Positions 45,666-57,390 of a DNA stretch of 64,000 nt are shown here, in pieces (position 1 is the stretch's first letter; every line of letters starts with the position of its first letter). A program made the position numbers and the translations under genes. Below the pieces are notes generated by a model. It saw only the letters and a program-made list of their open reading frames with translations. It ran no database searches and was not told where the DNA came from. Source of the DNA: Paralichthys olivaceus. Lineage: Eukaryota > Chordata > Actinopteri > Pleuronectiformes > Paralichthyidae. The DNA is taken from positions 24,153,001-24,217,000 of the forward strand of contig NC_091102.1 in the NCBI RefSeq assembly GCF_024713975.1, in the 5' to 3' direction.

Positions 45666-48284
45666 AATCAGCAAAATAAGAGTATTTACAACATCGATTA
45701 CATTAAGCACAATTGAAAGAATTGAGGAGTTATCCAGTTGTCTAGACAATGGGCATCACTTCATAGACAGATTGTTGATTATCGTGTCTGCAACAATAAA
45801 CTTCATCTATGATACTATGTAAAACTAGGTGAATTAATTGTGTCATGGTAAAAATGATTTTCTCCATTTTAAACTACAATCTGCTCACTTCAGCTCTGTA
45901 TTGACACTGGGTGGATACCAGCAGTTTGTGCACACCGATCTTGTGTTTTCATTTTATTTCAAAAGGAAGTAAATGGCAGTTGACACTGAGTTGAAAGCTG
46001 CCATTCATTTCAGCTAAAGGAAGGGTAACTGTTAGTTGTGTTATTGTTATTTCATAGTCGGGTGAATCTGAAGAGTATTCGGCTGTTGTATCTGACTGGG
46101 ATACAATCATTGTGAATGGCAGCTGAACTGTGACAGTCACTGTCTGGTTGAGTCGCCGAGAAAAGCTGCAAGTGATAATGAGGAAACACCTTAATGAAAA
46201 ATAAGAAAAGCTGATCTATTTAACTGACAGTTACAGTCCCTTTAATTAATCAAGGTTCAAAATACTGTCAGGAAAAAAAATATGAGAGTGAAGGGAAGAA
46301 ATGCTCAGATATATATTTTGTTCATCGACACATTGAATTAGTTTTTAATTTATTTAACCTTGCCTGTTTTCATCAGAACTGCCTCTCACTTGTGTTGTTG
46401 TTTCCTTCAGTATGACTGAATGTGTCATTAAAGAAAGTTGAGGAAGTAAAATGTGTGCTGAATTACTTTATATATACACCATTCAACTCAGTCAGAAATC
46501 CTTCTGAAGGCTATGTCCATTTTGCTAAAATGCATTTAAGTCACAATTGTTGCTCCTCTCTGATTTTTGAAAGTCATATAAAAGATGTTGAATGGACTTC
46601 GCTAAAACGTAAAAACGTACATCACATGTAAATGTAGACTTTTGTTTTTCTTTTGCATCAATGCAATTTTTTTATTGTTTTATTTTCCTTATGCAATATC
46701 AACCACCAGCTCCGCAGGTCCATTGTCAATAGGTCTTTGGTCCCTAGCTTTGCATTCAACCCATATAAGTGTACTAGCAGTAAGTGTGCCTGACCTTTGT
46801 TGTCATGGTAACAATAATATGACCTATAGGAGAGTATTGGTTGCAGGCCGACCTTTATCATTATTGTAGCAATAAGGTACGGCCATGAGGTTTAGGGCCA
46901 AATATACTTAAGGTTTTGGGTTAAAATAAGTTTTTTCTTTACCATCATGTTTAGAATACTAAATAAGGTAGTGGACCAATCATGGACTAATTAAAAAAAA
47001 GAAAAAAACTGGTGTCACACAGAAATAGAAAAGCAGTCCTGTGTTTTGTCAACCCATCCATCAATGTATAGTGATTCTATACCCATTTGTTTTGTTTTGC
47101 CTTCCTACTGTTCTGTTCTGATGAGCTGCATGTTTACAAAAAGTTAAGTAGCTGAGAGGATTCTCTGCATTTACATTGGAATAGAATGACCCCCCCTTGA
47201 AATTACTTCATTACGGTTTCTCATAAATTTTATGTGAAAAGCTACTGGACAGTAAAATCTTAAAGTCCAGTAAAACATTACAAGATTTAGTATTTAAAGG
47301 TGAAATATATACGATTTCTCTGCCACCGAACATTGTTTCTTGCCTGAAGCGGGTGGTGCATGGTGATGGTCACTTGCCATAAGCTTCAGCCATCATTACA
47401 AGACAAGAACTGAATGAGAGACTGAATGCTACCATGACTCATTGCTAAACATAAGATTGGAGTGATAGAAATAGAAGTAAGACAATTATATGCTTTCTAT
47501 AGTTGCACCGTTTCTGCTACAGATTAGTGACTCAACAGCTGTTAATGCTGTAATGTTGGATGTGTATCATGCAGCCTCGTTTAAATGTATATTTAACAAT
47601 GTCAAAGCCACCCTTGGACGTATCCAAGTAACAAAAAGTTTGCAAGAGAATTGTGCATCTGCTGCTGTGAGGCTCATCACATGCTTGTGTTGTGTGTATA
47701 TCTGTAATTAGTCCATAATTACCAGTTAGGGTGTTTGACAGGAGAAAAGGTGAGACTGAGAGACCTTTATCAGCAGGGCATCTGCAAATGAGACAGCTTC
47801 ACAATTAACTAGGGTCTTCTTCATTTCAGCTCCACCAAGTACCGCAGGATTTACATCAACTTTCTTTTTTACCAGGCTTTGAAACAAGTCAACAGGCAGA
47901 AAATCTCAATTAACTCTCTCAGCCGCCGTAATCGTCCCACAGAAAGCCCATCAACTCTGACCTGCTGTTAAATCAAGACACCCGCAGTTCCTCTTCTCAT
48001 TAGAAATAAGAACAAAACAGGGTTTTTTTTGGAAGGCATGTCTGGTTCGTCAACTTGGAGAACAAAAAGTTGACAATTTCATTAAGAGCTGTAGAGTCCC
48101 AGCTCAGAACATTCCAAGCTCTGCTGGACAATGACTCAGTAAATGAACTATTGGAGTGATTAAGTCAGTGAGGACCTTGCTGTTGCTGACCTTTGAGTGT
48201 GTGAAGAACTGCGGAGAAAAATGTGTGGGAGCTTTTGAAAGTGGCCTCACTTCTTGGACTGATATTGAGTGTGCGGTTTGATTG
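45666..48284. other. Noncoding DNA, no gene seen
   Basis: AT-rich, no recognisable coding, RNA or repeat signal beyond short homopolymers. Confidence 0.45.
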
Positions 48285-48515
48285 CGGCTGTGGCTGAGGG
48301 GTAGAGCGGCCGTTCTCTAACCAGAATGCGGCGGTTTGATCACAGTCTTTTCCATTTGCATGCCGAAGTGTCCTTGGGCAAGATACTGAAGCCATAGATG
48401 CACTGTGTGAATGTGTGTGTGAATGCGTGACAGGTAATCTGTACTGTAAAGCTCTTTGAGTGGTCATCAAGACTAGAAAAGCGCTGTATGAATACAAACC
48501 CTTTAACATCAACTA
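48285..48515 (+). mobile_element. tRNA-derived SINE (V-SINE/AFC-like)
   Basis: The tRNA-like head has A-box GTGGCTGAGGGGTAGAGCGG and B-box GGTTTGATC. The core is GCCGAAGTGTCCTTGGGCAAGATACTGAA, a block common to teleost SINEs. The LINE-like tail is AAAGCGCTGTATGAATACAA. Confidence 0.75.
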
Positions 48516-48539
48516 TAACATTTCACCAGCTAACCTAAC

Positions 48540-48704
48540 TCAAGTCAAGTCAAAGACAATTTGGCAAATATATGAACATTAATGTCACAACTTGTTTAAT
48601 TCAATTTTAAGGACTTGACCTTCTATGTAAAGAGCCTTGAGATAATGTATATGATGATTTGGTGCTATACAAGTAAAATTGAATTGAAATTGAATTGAAT
48701 TGAA
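48540..48704 (+). mobile_element. LINE 3'-end fragment with (TTGAA)n tail
   Basis: AAAGAGCCTTGAGATAATGTATATGATGATTTGGTGCTATACAAGTAAAA then GAATTGAATTGAATTGAA. Plus-strand member of the family found inverted at 19011. Confidence 0.75.
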
Positions 48705-49464
48705 TCTTTCAGGCCAGTTACGACTCCAAGCTCTGTTATCTTCCTCTGCGTCTGATCATGTGATCGCAACTCGTCTCCATCTGATGCTGCAGCAGGATCG
48801 AGTTCCGTCAGCGATTTCGCTGGTCATAGAAACTTCTTCTCCAGACAGAAAACATGATAACATGATGGGGGACATTTTCCAGCTTCATATACGGGACACT
48901 GAAGTAACAAACTTTACTCGCGTTTCTCTCACTCAGACTGTTTACAGGCTTGTTTTGAAGGCATGAATAGTGATTTTCCTGAATTGTTGTCACACTGATT
49001 CAGTCACATTGTCATTTGCTACTGTATTAAAATAACATATTCCGCTGGATTGTAAAAAATTCATAATTGTTTTTTTTATTTCATTATTTACATTTATGAG
49101 CATTTACCGCAGCAGTCGCCATCTTGACTCGCTTCATCAATGAGAATTTTCCGTCTACGCTTTCCTTTTTTTTAATTCATTTTTGCTGAGTCAATATTTT
49201 GTTGTTCAATAAGCTGGAAACTGTCCTGAAAGCTTTTCATAGGACTGCTGTTCGCTCTCACGTGCACTGGTGGGGCTTGTGCCCTTCTAACCCGTCACCT
49301 CTTACATTAGTCACGCCTGCTGCATCTGAGGGCATCAGAAATAGATGAACTGACGGCTCAGAGCACGAGGGAACTGACACAGTCTGAAGTGATATATCAT
49401 ATACTGTAAGTCATATCTCCACCAACATTCAATCAATTAATCTGCATCGCATCACACGCACACA
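48705..49464. other. Unassigned DNA before the C promoter
   Basis: An 80-codon open stretch follows an acceptor-like CTTTCAG (GQLRLQALLSSSASDHVIATR..., 48711-48966) but has no recognisable family. No other feature. Confidence 0.35.
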
Positions 49465-50010
49465 AATATCACTCCTATAAAAATGTTGGATTGGAAAAGC
49501 TCACTTTTCTGTGTTATGACCAGCAGAGGATGACTCCAACAGTAGTTTCTGTAGAAGTCTATGAGAAAATGATTCTCACTTGATTCATAATGTCAGTAAA
49601 CATAAGGAGTTTTATGAGTTTATAAGGAGTTATCTCTAGTTTCATGTCTTCTTAAATACAATATGATGTTCATTGTATAAAATTGCGGTCCATCTACAGT
49701 CAACTGTGGCCGTGAGAGCTCAATGTGCTACAAATGTAGAAAACCATGCAAATAGAGAAAACACAATTCATCCATTTGACGACACATATGCTGCAAAAGG
49801 TCACAACACAAGCAAATACAGAAACTCTTAATTTGCAAGTGTTTTCTTGATTTGCAGTACGTTGAGCCCTCAACCGCCATACAAATACATCATAAAGCAC
49901 TACATTAAAGGAATTTTTAGGGTTTATTGCTTTATTTATAGTTTAGTATAGTTTATTGTAGTTTAACTGCCTATTGATCAAAGCATCCTGTCCTGCCTTT
50001 GATCTTGACC

Positions 50011-50021
50011 CTATATATGTA
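50011..50021 (+). promoter_or_regulatory. TATA box of eIF4G-like copy C (variant)
   Basis: CTATATATGTA, one substitution from the CTATATATATA of B and D, at the same distance from the ATG. Confidence 0.6.
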
Positions 50022-50091
50022 GGCGGCAAGAAGCATCTGCATCATATTTTCTGAAGGACCAACATAAAATATTCAACTTGAGACAGGAACC

Positions 50092-53000
50092 ATGTCAACT
50101 AGTACGAGATTAGATAGTGAACCACGTCCCTCTGAGCAGATCCAGAGGAAAGTCATCCCCTGGAAAGTGACAGCAGACTTGAAGCTGCACAAGGCTGAGA
50201 ACCCCTGGGAGTCTTCAGTGAGGACAGGTGTTCACAGCTGCGCAAAGCCAGAGAACGATCCAGAGCACGTCAAGACCCAAGTGGTGTTCAAACTGTTCCG
50301 CGGCATCCTTAACAGAGTGACCCCCGAAAAGTTAGATATCCTGGTGAATCAGGTGACTGAACTCGACATCGACACCAAGGAGAGGCTGAGCGGAGTCGTA
50401 GAGCTCACCTTCGAAAAGGCCATCTCAGAGCCAAGTTTTTCAAGGGTCTATGCCAAAATGTGCCAAAGCCTCAAGATGGTAAGTATGGCCTTTTGAATTC
50501 TTTGAAATTAAGCCTGTGAATGTTTGTGTGTTGATATTTTAGCTTAGATAGTGACAAAAAGCCTTCAAGTGTGAGGAATTGGTTCAGAGAAGGAGCAAAA
50601 TATGTGTCTGTGATCTACTAATAAGGACACAATCACTTTAATATAATGATATGATAACCATGTCTGGTATATGTAACAGAAACGTGCTCCTGGATTGGTG
50701 TTTACCATTCAAGTCCTAGTTGACACATACCTCTACCAGGCTGATGACATGAATTTAGTGCCATAGTTCTGGGCCAATGGTCAAAGTAATGGGATCGAGG
50801 AACTGAGAAGCCATTTGCACTACATAACCCGACCACACGTCCTCTCCTGTCCTGTTTTCTCTCTTTGCAGCTCACAGTCCACACCCCAGATGGACTGAAA
50901 GTCACTTTCAACAAGCTTCTGCTCCTACGTTGTCAAAAGGAGTTTGAGAAAGACAAAGATGACAATGAAATCCTGAAGAAGAAACAGGAGGAGCTGGAGG
51001 CTGCTTCAGGGGTACAGTAACGTATTAAGAACTACCAGTTGGGTTTTTCATTTATGCACAAAGGAAGTCGTGGTGATTGAACTTGAGTGACTGATGGAGG
51101 GGATCCAAAGACAACCACATACTGTGAAAGCATTATGCAAAGATGCTACAGAATCTTATCTATATTTGGAACTGTCATGTTAAACATCTGGGTTTTAGAG
51201 ATATAAACTTAACTATCCCTCTGCTAAAGTTTCTTTTTCTTGATCCATAATTTTTTCAACATCTTTCCCTGACAGGACCAGGAGAAGAAGCAGCTCACTG
51301 AAGAGTTAGAGGAGATTAAATACAAGGCCAAAAGGGAGTCTGTGAGTAACCTGAAGTTCCTCGGTGAGCTGTACAAACTTAAAATGCTCACAGATGGCAT
51401 CGCGTGCGACTGCATTACCAAGCTGCTCAAGGACAATGATGAGGTGTCCCTGGAGTGCCTGTGCACCCTAGTGTCTGCCATCGGCAAGCAGCTAGAACTT
51501 GGGATAAGAAAGGTACAACACTCACAGTTACATATAGAGGAAGTGTGTGGTAGAGAGGAAATTAAGTTCACATGCATACTCATTACATGTATATTAGTTC
51601 TAATGAATGTGTAGCTGGATTAAGTTTTAATTTGTGCTTGTCTTCAGACTTGTTTGGACAAGTGTTTTGATCAGATGAAGCAGATTGTAACGGTGAAGAG
51701 TACCAGCAACAGGATCTGCTTCATGTTGCAGGATGTGCTTGAACTTCGACTTGTAAGTTACAGAAGCAACACAAACCACAGATTTACACAAGGATATGCA
51801 CTGGCAATCATGAGACAAATAAAGCAAAGTGCTTATGAATAGAACCAATCAGATCACAATGATTGATGCAAGTCCATCAGTGCTGAGACCTGCTTTCAAA
51901 ATTGTTATGCAAAGAAAATGAAAATGTCAGAACACATTCACTGATCCACTGTGTGGACCACTATCAGCAAAATCTGACAAAGAATGTATTAGTTCAGCAG
52001 AATCAACAGAGCATTGCACCATATTACTTGGAAATATGATTCTATGTCACATTGTGCTGATCATCCAACACTATCCTGTTTACTGAAGGATCAGTGGGTT
52101 TAATCATTTCTTACATTATTTGTCCTATCTTGTTCTCATTTATGTATTTTGTGTTCATGACTATAGGTATTATGTTGAATATGTTATCAGTCCCTTATTA
52201 ATTAACATTTTATTTACATTTCACATAACTCATTTTCTTATTTCCGCTCTTCTAAGAAAGTATATATTTTCTGACGTCTAATATTCCTTGTTTGGGTCGA
52301 TCTTGTCAAAAGTGGAACTGTTAGTAAAATATTTATCATTAATCACCTGTGTCCTGCACTCTCCATCTCTCTCCCTTCCACCCATTACAGAACAAGTGGG
52401 TTCCCCGGCACAAGGACCAGGGCCCCAAGACCATTGGCGAGATCCGCAAAGAGGCTAATCTGGAGGGCCAGCGGTTCAACCAGCAGCCCCACCGACGAGA
52501 CAACCGATGGTTCAACCAGCAGCCTGACCGACGGGACAATCAACGGTTCAACCAGCAGCCTGACCGACGGGACAATCAACGGTTCAACCAGCAGCCTGAC
52601 CGACGGGACAATCAACGGTTCAACCAGCAGCCTGACCGACGGGACAATCAACGGTTCAACCAGCAGCCTGACCGACGGGACAACAGACAGTTCAATCAGC
52701 AGTCTGATGGACGGGACAACCGACAGTTAAACCAGCAGTCCGACCGACAGAAAGGCCAGCAGTTCAACCAGCAGCCTGACAGACAAGTCGGTCGATGGTA
52801 TCAGCACCACAGCACCTTCAACTCCACCAAGCCCAGTTTGACGGAGGAACAGCTTGAAAAGAAGTCCAGCGCCATCATCAAGGAGTACCTGAACATCAAT
52901 GACATGAAGGTACGCTGATGAGCAGTTGTTAGAAGAATGAAATGATACCTTTAGCACCACTTTCCTTGACAGTTCCTTACCTCACTCATTTCCTGTGGCT

Positions 53001-55202
53001 GCTTCACAATAAAAGTCGCTGTGTAGTTTGCTGGGTGAACAGTTTTAATGTGAAGCGGTAGCAGCACTTTGACTTCTCGCAGTAATAGTTACAGTTATGA
53101 CCGTTACACTGAAGTTTCTGTAAACATCATCATTTATCTCTGTCTGTGTTATGTCCCTCACTGTCCCAACAGGAGGCGCTGCAGTGTGTGCAAGAGTTGA
53201 AGAGCACTCAGCTGCTATTCCTTTTTGTGAGAAAAGGGCTGGAGTACACGCTGGACCGCAACGCCACCACCAGGGAGCGCATGGGCCTGCTGCTGCACCA
53301 GCTCATAAAGAGTGGCATCCTCCCACCTGAGCAGTACTGTAAAGGGTCAGTGTTGAGTTCCACAGAGGTTTCACAAAAACAAAACCAGCCAAATGCTAAT
53401 TCAGTTGGAAAATCTTCTTTTCGTCATCTTATTAAAAAAATTCAACTAGTTTTTTTTGTTTTGTTTTGTTAAATCTTCAAATACATATTGAGATGTGTGC
53501 TCTCTGTTTGTTCAGGCTTCAGGGAATCATCGAGGAAACTGAGGACCTGGCAATAGATATCCCCAAAATCTGGCTGTACCTGTCAGAGCTGCTCACTCCC
53601 ATGCTCCTTGAAGGTGGGATCCCAATGGGAGTGCTTTTCAGGTAAGTAGCCAAAATAGAGAAGGAAAGTTTTTAATTTCTCATTCATTCACTGTTAATTT
53701 GTTCCTTGGTTTTGTCTCCAGGGAGATTTCAAAGCCTCTGATCCCTCTGGGAACAGCTGGAGTCCTGCTGGTTCACATCCTCAACGGACTGTGCAAAGCA
53801 ATGGTGAGAACTGTCTCCATATGTGTCTCCTTATGTCCATTGTCTAGATTCTATGCAATATAATGATCAGTGGATGTGTTTATGAATCAGTCAGTAACTA
53901 TGTGTATCTTCTCATCAGAGCCGTGAGAAGGCAGGTATAATGTGGAAGGAGGCCGGCCTCCGGTGGAAAGACTTCCTGCCCGAGGATGAAGACGTCCACA
54001 AGTTTGTGACAGAAAAGGTGAGAGGTCACTCTCTAGCTTCATCACCAACTGAAAGATGATCTGAAATATCAACTATGCTTTTGAGATATTAACAGGTTTA
54101 GAAACTAGTACGAGTGAAAGTGGAATATTGGAGGAAACGTCAGTTCCTTTGAAACAAAAATAGAGAAGAAACTGAAGATGGGTCATGATTTAAACTCTGT
54201 GCCATCTTCTTTATGGTCAACTCAAAGTTGACAGTTAGGTTTTGTTAAATATGGTGAATTACAAGTGGGGGGAGTGGAGGAACCAGGAGGTGCAAGACAT
54301 GTTAAACATTATGCCTCTGTCTATAGAATGTGGAGTTCACTCTGGGCAAGGAGACGAAGGAGAGTCAGAAGAAGAAGCTGAGCTCTGCAGAGCAGAAAAA
54401 GGAGCTGGACACACTGATTCAGGACAAGGCCGACAACCACACCATCTCTGACTGGATTGAGGTTTGTTCCTCCAGTTCAAATTCAATCTACAATCTGTTG
54501 TTGTTCTGGCTGAATGTTTCCTCTGCATGAGAGGACTGCAGCTGTTTTCTACATGTGCGTTAATAAACATGTTTGTGTGTAGAACAACCTGGATGAGCAG
54601 CAGACCTCCTCCAACACGTTCATCAGAACTCTGACGACCTGCATCTGCCAGTCAACAATCATCTGTAAGTCAAGTTCTTCACTTTCCTTATGAGAGAATA
54701 TGGATAACAGACTAAATATGATGAGGTGATGGTCCTGTCAGTGTTTAATGAAGCTTTCCTTTCTTTTACCTCAGCTGATGAAAACTACTACATTGTGGAC
54801 CACGATCTGATGAGACAGCGAGCCACACTGCTGAAGAAATACCTGCATGATGAGGAGAAGCAGCTGCAGGCTCTCTCTGCCCTGCAGGTCCTGATGGTGC
54901 AGATGGATCACCCTAGCCGTGAGTCTCATTACTCATATATATATTTTACTTTCAGACACCATGAATCTGTTTCTGTGCACAATGATTCTAATTGTTTGAA
55001 ATATCTTGTCGTCCTCCCTCCATCAGAGCTGCTGCGGATGTTCTTTGACTGTCTTTATGACTTCGACGTGATCACGATCAGGACGTACTACAAGTGGGAG
55101 TTAAACAAGAACCCCGGCGAGCAGCAAGGCAAAGACGTGGCCCTCCAGTCTGTTACTAACTTCTTCGCGTGGCTCCATGACTTGAAGGCTGCCAATCGCT
55201 GA
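50092..55202 (+). CDS. eIF4G-like translation factor lacking eIF4E/PABP-binding region, copy C
   Basis: Complete, 13 coding exons: 50092-50478, 50871-51011, 51276-51512, 51648-51752, 52391-52909, 53173-53345, 53516-53641, 53722-53803, 53919-54017, 54327-54461, 54583-54664, 54775-54918, 55027-55202. These give 801 residues with the same MIF4G - repeat linker - MA3 - W2 layout as copy B. All splice sites and phases are kept and no stop is seen. Changes against B are few: GVHSC for GVYSC, EHVK for [12 protein letters not shown] for [13 protein letters not shown] for FVTGK. The shared LGKETKES and HTISDWIE make B and C closer to each other than to A. The upstream block from about 49465, including the promoter, is duplicated with the gene, so it can be transcribed independently of the 34-kb block that precedes it. 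Confidence 0.92.
52475..52798 (+). repeat. 36-bp coding minisatellite, 9 units (copy C linker)
   Basis: Same unit number and order as in copy B, including the SDRQKGQQ variant. Confidence 0.95.
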
Positions 55203-55206
55203 AACT

Positions 55207-56018
55207 TAGGACTGAACGATTAATAGAAATTTGATCACGATTTCGGCCTCTCACGCTCATAATCGAAGAAAAACGATTAATGTGCCGCCGCGCTGCCTGT
55301 ATGCAAATTACTGCGCTGTAAAGCAGAGTGAAGGCACCAGCTGCAGCAGTGAGTTTGTGGATCGATTGTGGAAAGAGCGATTGACAACATGGCAGAAAAG
55401 CAGCCCGAGCCTTTAGTTGAAAAGAAAAGTAGGGCAAGCTCGGTCATTTGGAGACATTTTGGCTTCAAATCGTTGGACGTAGAGCAGAAGGAGATTGTTT
55501 GCAAAGTTTGTTACGCCGTCGTGTCTGCACCCCAGGGCAACACGACAAATATGTTTAACCATTTAAAGTTCAGCTATAAAGTGGTCTATGACAAAGTACT
55601 GACAGAGCAAAAGACCCAAAAAAGTGCAAGAGCTTCAACTTCAGCCACCGCCACCGCAACACAGTCCTCCATTGAGGACACTCTTTCCAATGCCGCTCCA
55701 TATCTCACCGGCTCCCGGCTACAGCGAGAGATAACGGAGGCGGTGACGTTCATGCTAGCGAAGGACATGTGCCCCATCAGCACAGTTTGCAACCCAGGGT
55801 TCAAAACACTGGTGAAGACGATGGACAAGCGGTATGTGTTGCCATCCCGCAAACACTTCAGCAGAGTGGCACTGCCTGCTTTGTATGATAAATGTCGCGC
55901 TGAAGTTGAAAAAGATATCTCCACTGCCAATCAACAAATAATCGTGTTTATTAATCGTGATTTCAATAGGAATCAAAATAATCGGGATTATTGTTTTTCC
56001 CATAATCGTCCAGCCCTA
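55207..56018 (+). mobile_element. hAT-type transposon (812 bp) after copy C
   Basis: Perfect 8-bp target duplication ctgaaact at 55199-55206 and 56019-56026. Same position, length and open BED-finger frame (from 55368) as the copies after A and B. Confidence 0.9.
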
Positions 56019-56153
56019 CTGAAACTGACATCAAATTCTTATTTCCATCTTTTTCATCCATTCCTTCTCTTTTTTCCTGTGAACTGTCAGCAGAGGGTTC
56101 ACTATCTATCTATCTATCTATCTATTTTTTTTTTATGACAAATGGGAAATAAG

Positions 56154-56159
56154 AATAAA
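56154..56159 (+). promoter_or_regulatory. Candidate poly(A) signal of copy C
   Basis: AATAAA in the same context as in A. Confidence 0.45.
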
Positions 56160-56212
56160 AGATGATGAACACATGCCTGAGTTAGTGTTTGCCTCTGATC
56201 CAGTTTCCTTTA

Positions 56213-56929
56213 TTCAAGATTCAAGATTCAAAGATTTTATTGTCAAATACACAGAGAACACACGTTTCCCTATGAATTGAAATTCTTGTGCTGTCCTTTC
56301 TGGAATACCGACCAAATTTACATAAAAATTCAATAAGGCTATGAACATGTTAAAAATAAGGCAGAAACAAGGCGAATGAGGTGAATAAGGTGAGGATTGT
56401 GCAAAACACTTCTCTCTGTCCCTCTGCCCCCCCACATTCATTTATTTATTTTAATACATGTCAATGACTATTTCACTTTGTCCTCCCATAGTCTCTCTCT
56501 CTCTCTCTTTTTCTCTATCTCATTTCAGATATCTCTCACCCCGGAACTTCAGGACAACAACTTTTACCATTATTACTATTTTTAATTACAATATTTCAGT
56601 AATTAATTATTATATAAATTGTGCCTGTTATCACTAATAAATAATAGTCTTTACACTGTTGTTTACATTTTAACTAGTCAGATCTGATCACATCTATCAC
56701 TCTCTCTTCTCTCCCCACTTTTCCATCCATCTCTCCTCTCCTTTTTCTTTGCTACCGGTCGAGGCAGATAAGCGCCCACACTGAGTCTGGTTCTAGAGGT
56801 TTCTCCCTGTTGATGAGGGAGTTTTTCCCTTCACAGTCTCAGAGTGCTGCTCATTGTTGAACTGTTGGTTTCTCTATTTAACCATGTCAGGATGTAGATG
56901 TTTTAATAGTTGGCCAGACTTAAAGGTGG
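56213..56929. repeat. Repeat-rich 3' flank of copy C
   Basis: TTCAAGA-type retroposon tail (56213-56354), (TC)n tract near 56490, LINE 3'-end fragment (56753-56929); same order as after A. No gene seen. Confidence 0.55.
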
Positions 56930-57385
56930 TGTTACGGTTTTGTTGTGGCTGGACCCGGAAGCAGACACAGAGAGGAACAGTTTGTGAAATTAGTTTTTTT
57001 TTTTTTTAATGAAAAGCTTGTGGCAGGCAGGCAACAGGCTGAAGGCTGGCTGAGGGTGAGCAGGAGCGAGGGCATGCGGGTTGAGCTCTGGCGATCCTGA
57101 GGCATGGGAAAAAAACAAAGTGAGTCACATGTACAAAAAACAAGCGAGGAGGTTCTTTTTCTAAGAAACACTACGAGTGAAGCTGAGAGTGTGAACCACA
57201 GGAGTGACTGTAACAACCTGGCAAGGAGTGGAGGACAGACCTGGGTATTTGTAGCGCTGGTGATGAGGATGATTGAAGCCAGGTGTAGAACTCATGCCAG
57301 GAGTAGAGACCACACCCACGCACACCCGAGGAGGAAAAGGAGGAGGGACATGGAAAACACCACGGAAACGGCACAAGCCATGACA
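56930..57385 (-). mobile_element. Solo LTR with 5-bp target duplication, flank of C
   Basis: TGTTACGG...CCATGACA flanked by ggtgg (56925-56929, 57386-57390); orthologous to those after A and B. Confidence 0.75.
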
Positions 57386-57390
57386 GGTGG

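Larger units (their letters stand above)
15114..49464. other. 34-kb transposon-rich block between copies B and C
   Basis: Homology with the normal spacer stops after GGATGTGAG (15113) and resumes at ATATCACTCC (about 49465). Relative to the A-B and C-D spacers about 2.45 kb is missing and about 34.35 kb of unrelated DNA is present. The block starts with a small palindrome ATTGGGATTGCTCCCAAT and has no eIF4G-like sequence. It contains only gene relics, LINEs, one intact-looking LTR element, a RING-finger gene or pseudogene, and noncoding DNA. Confidence 0.8.
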
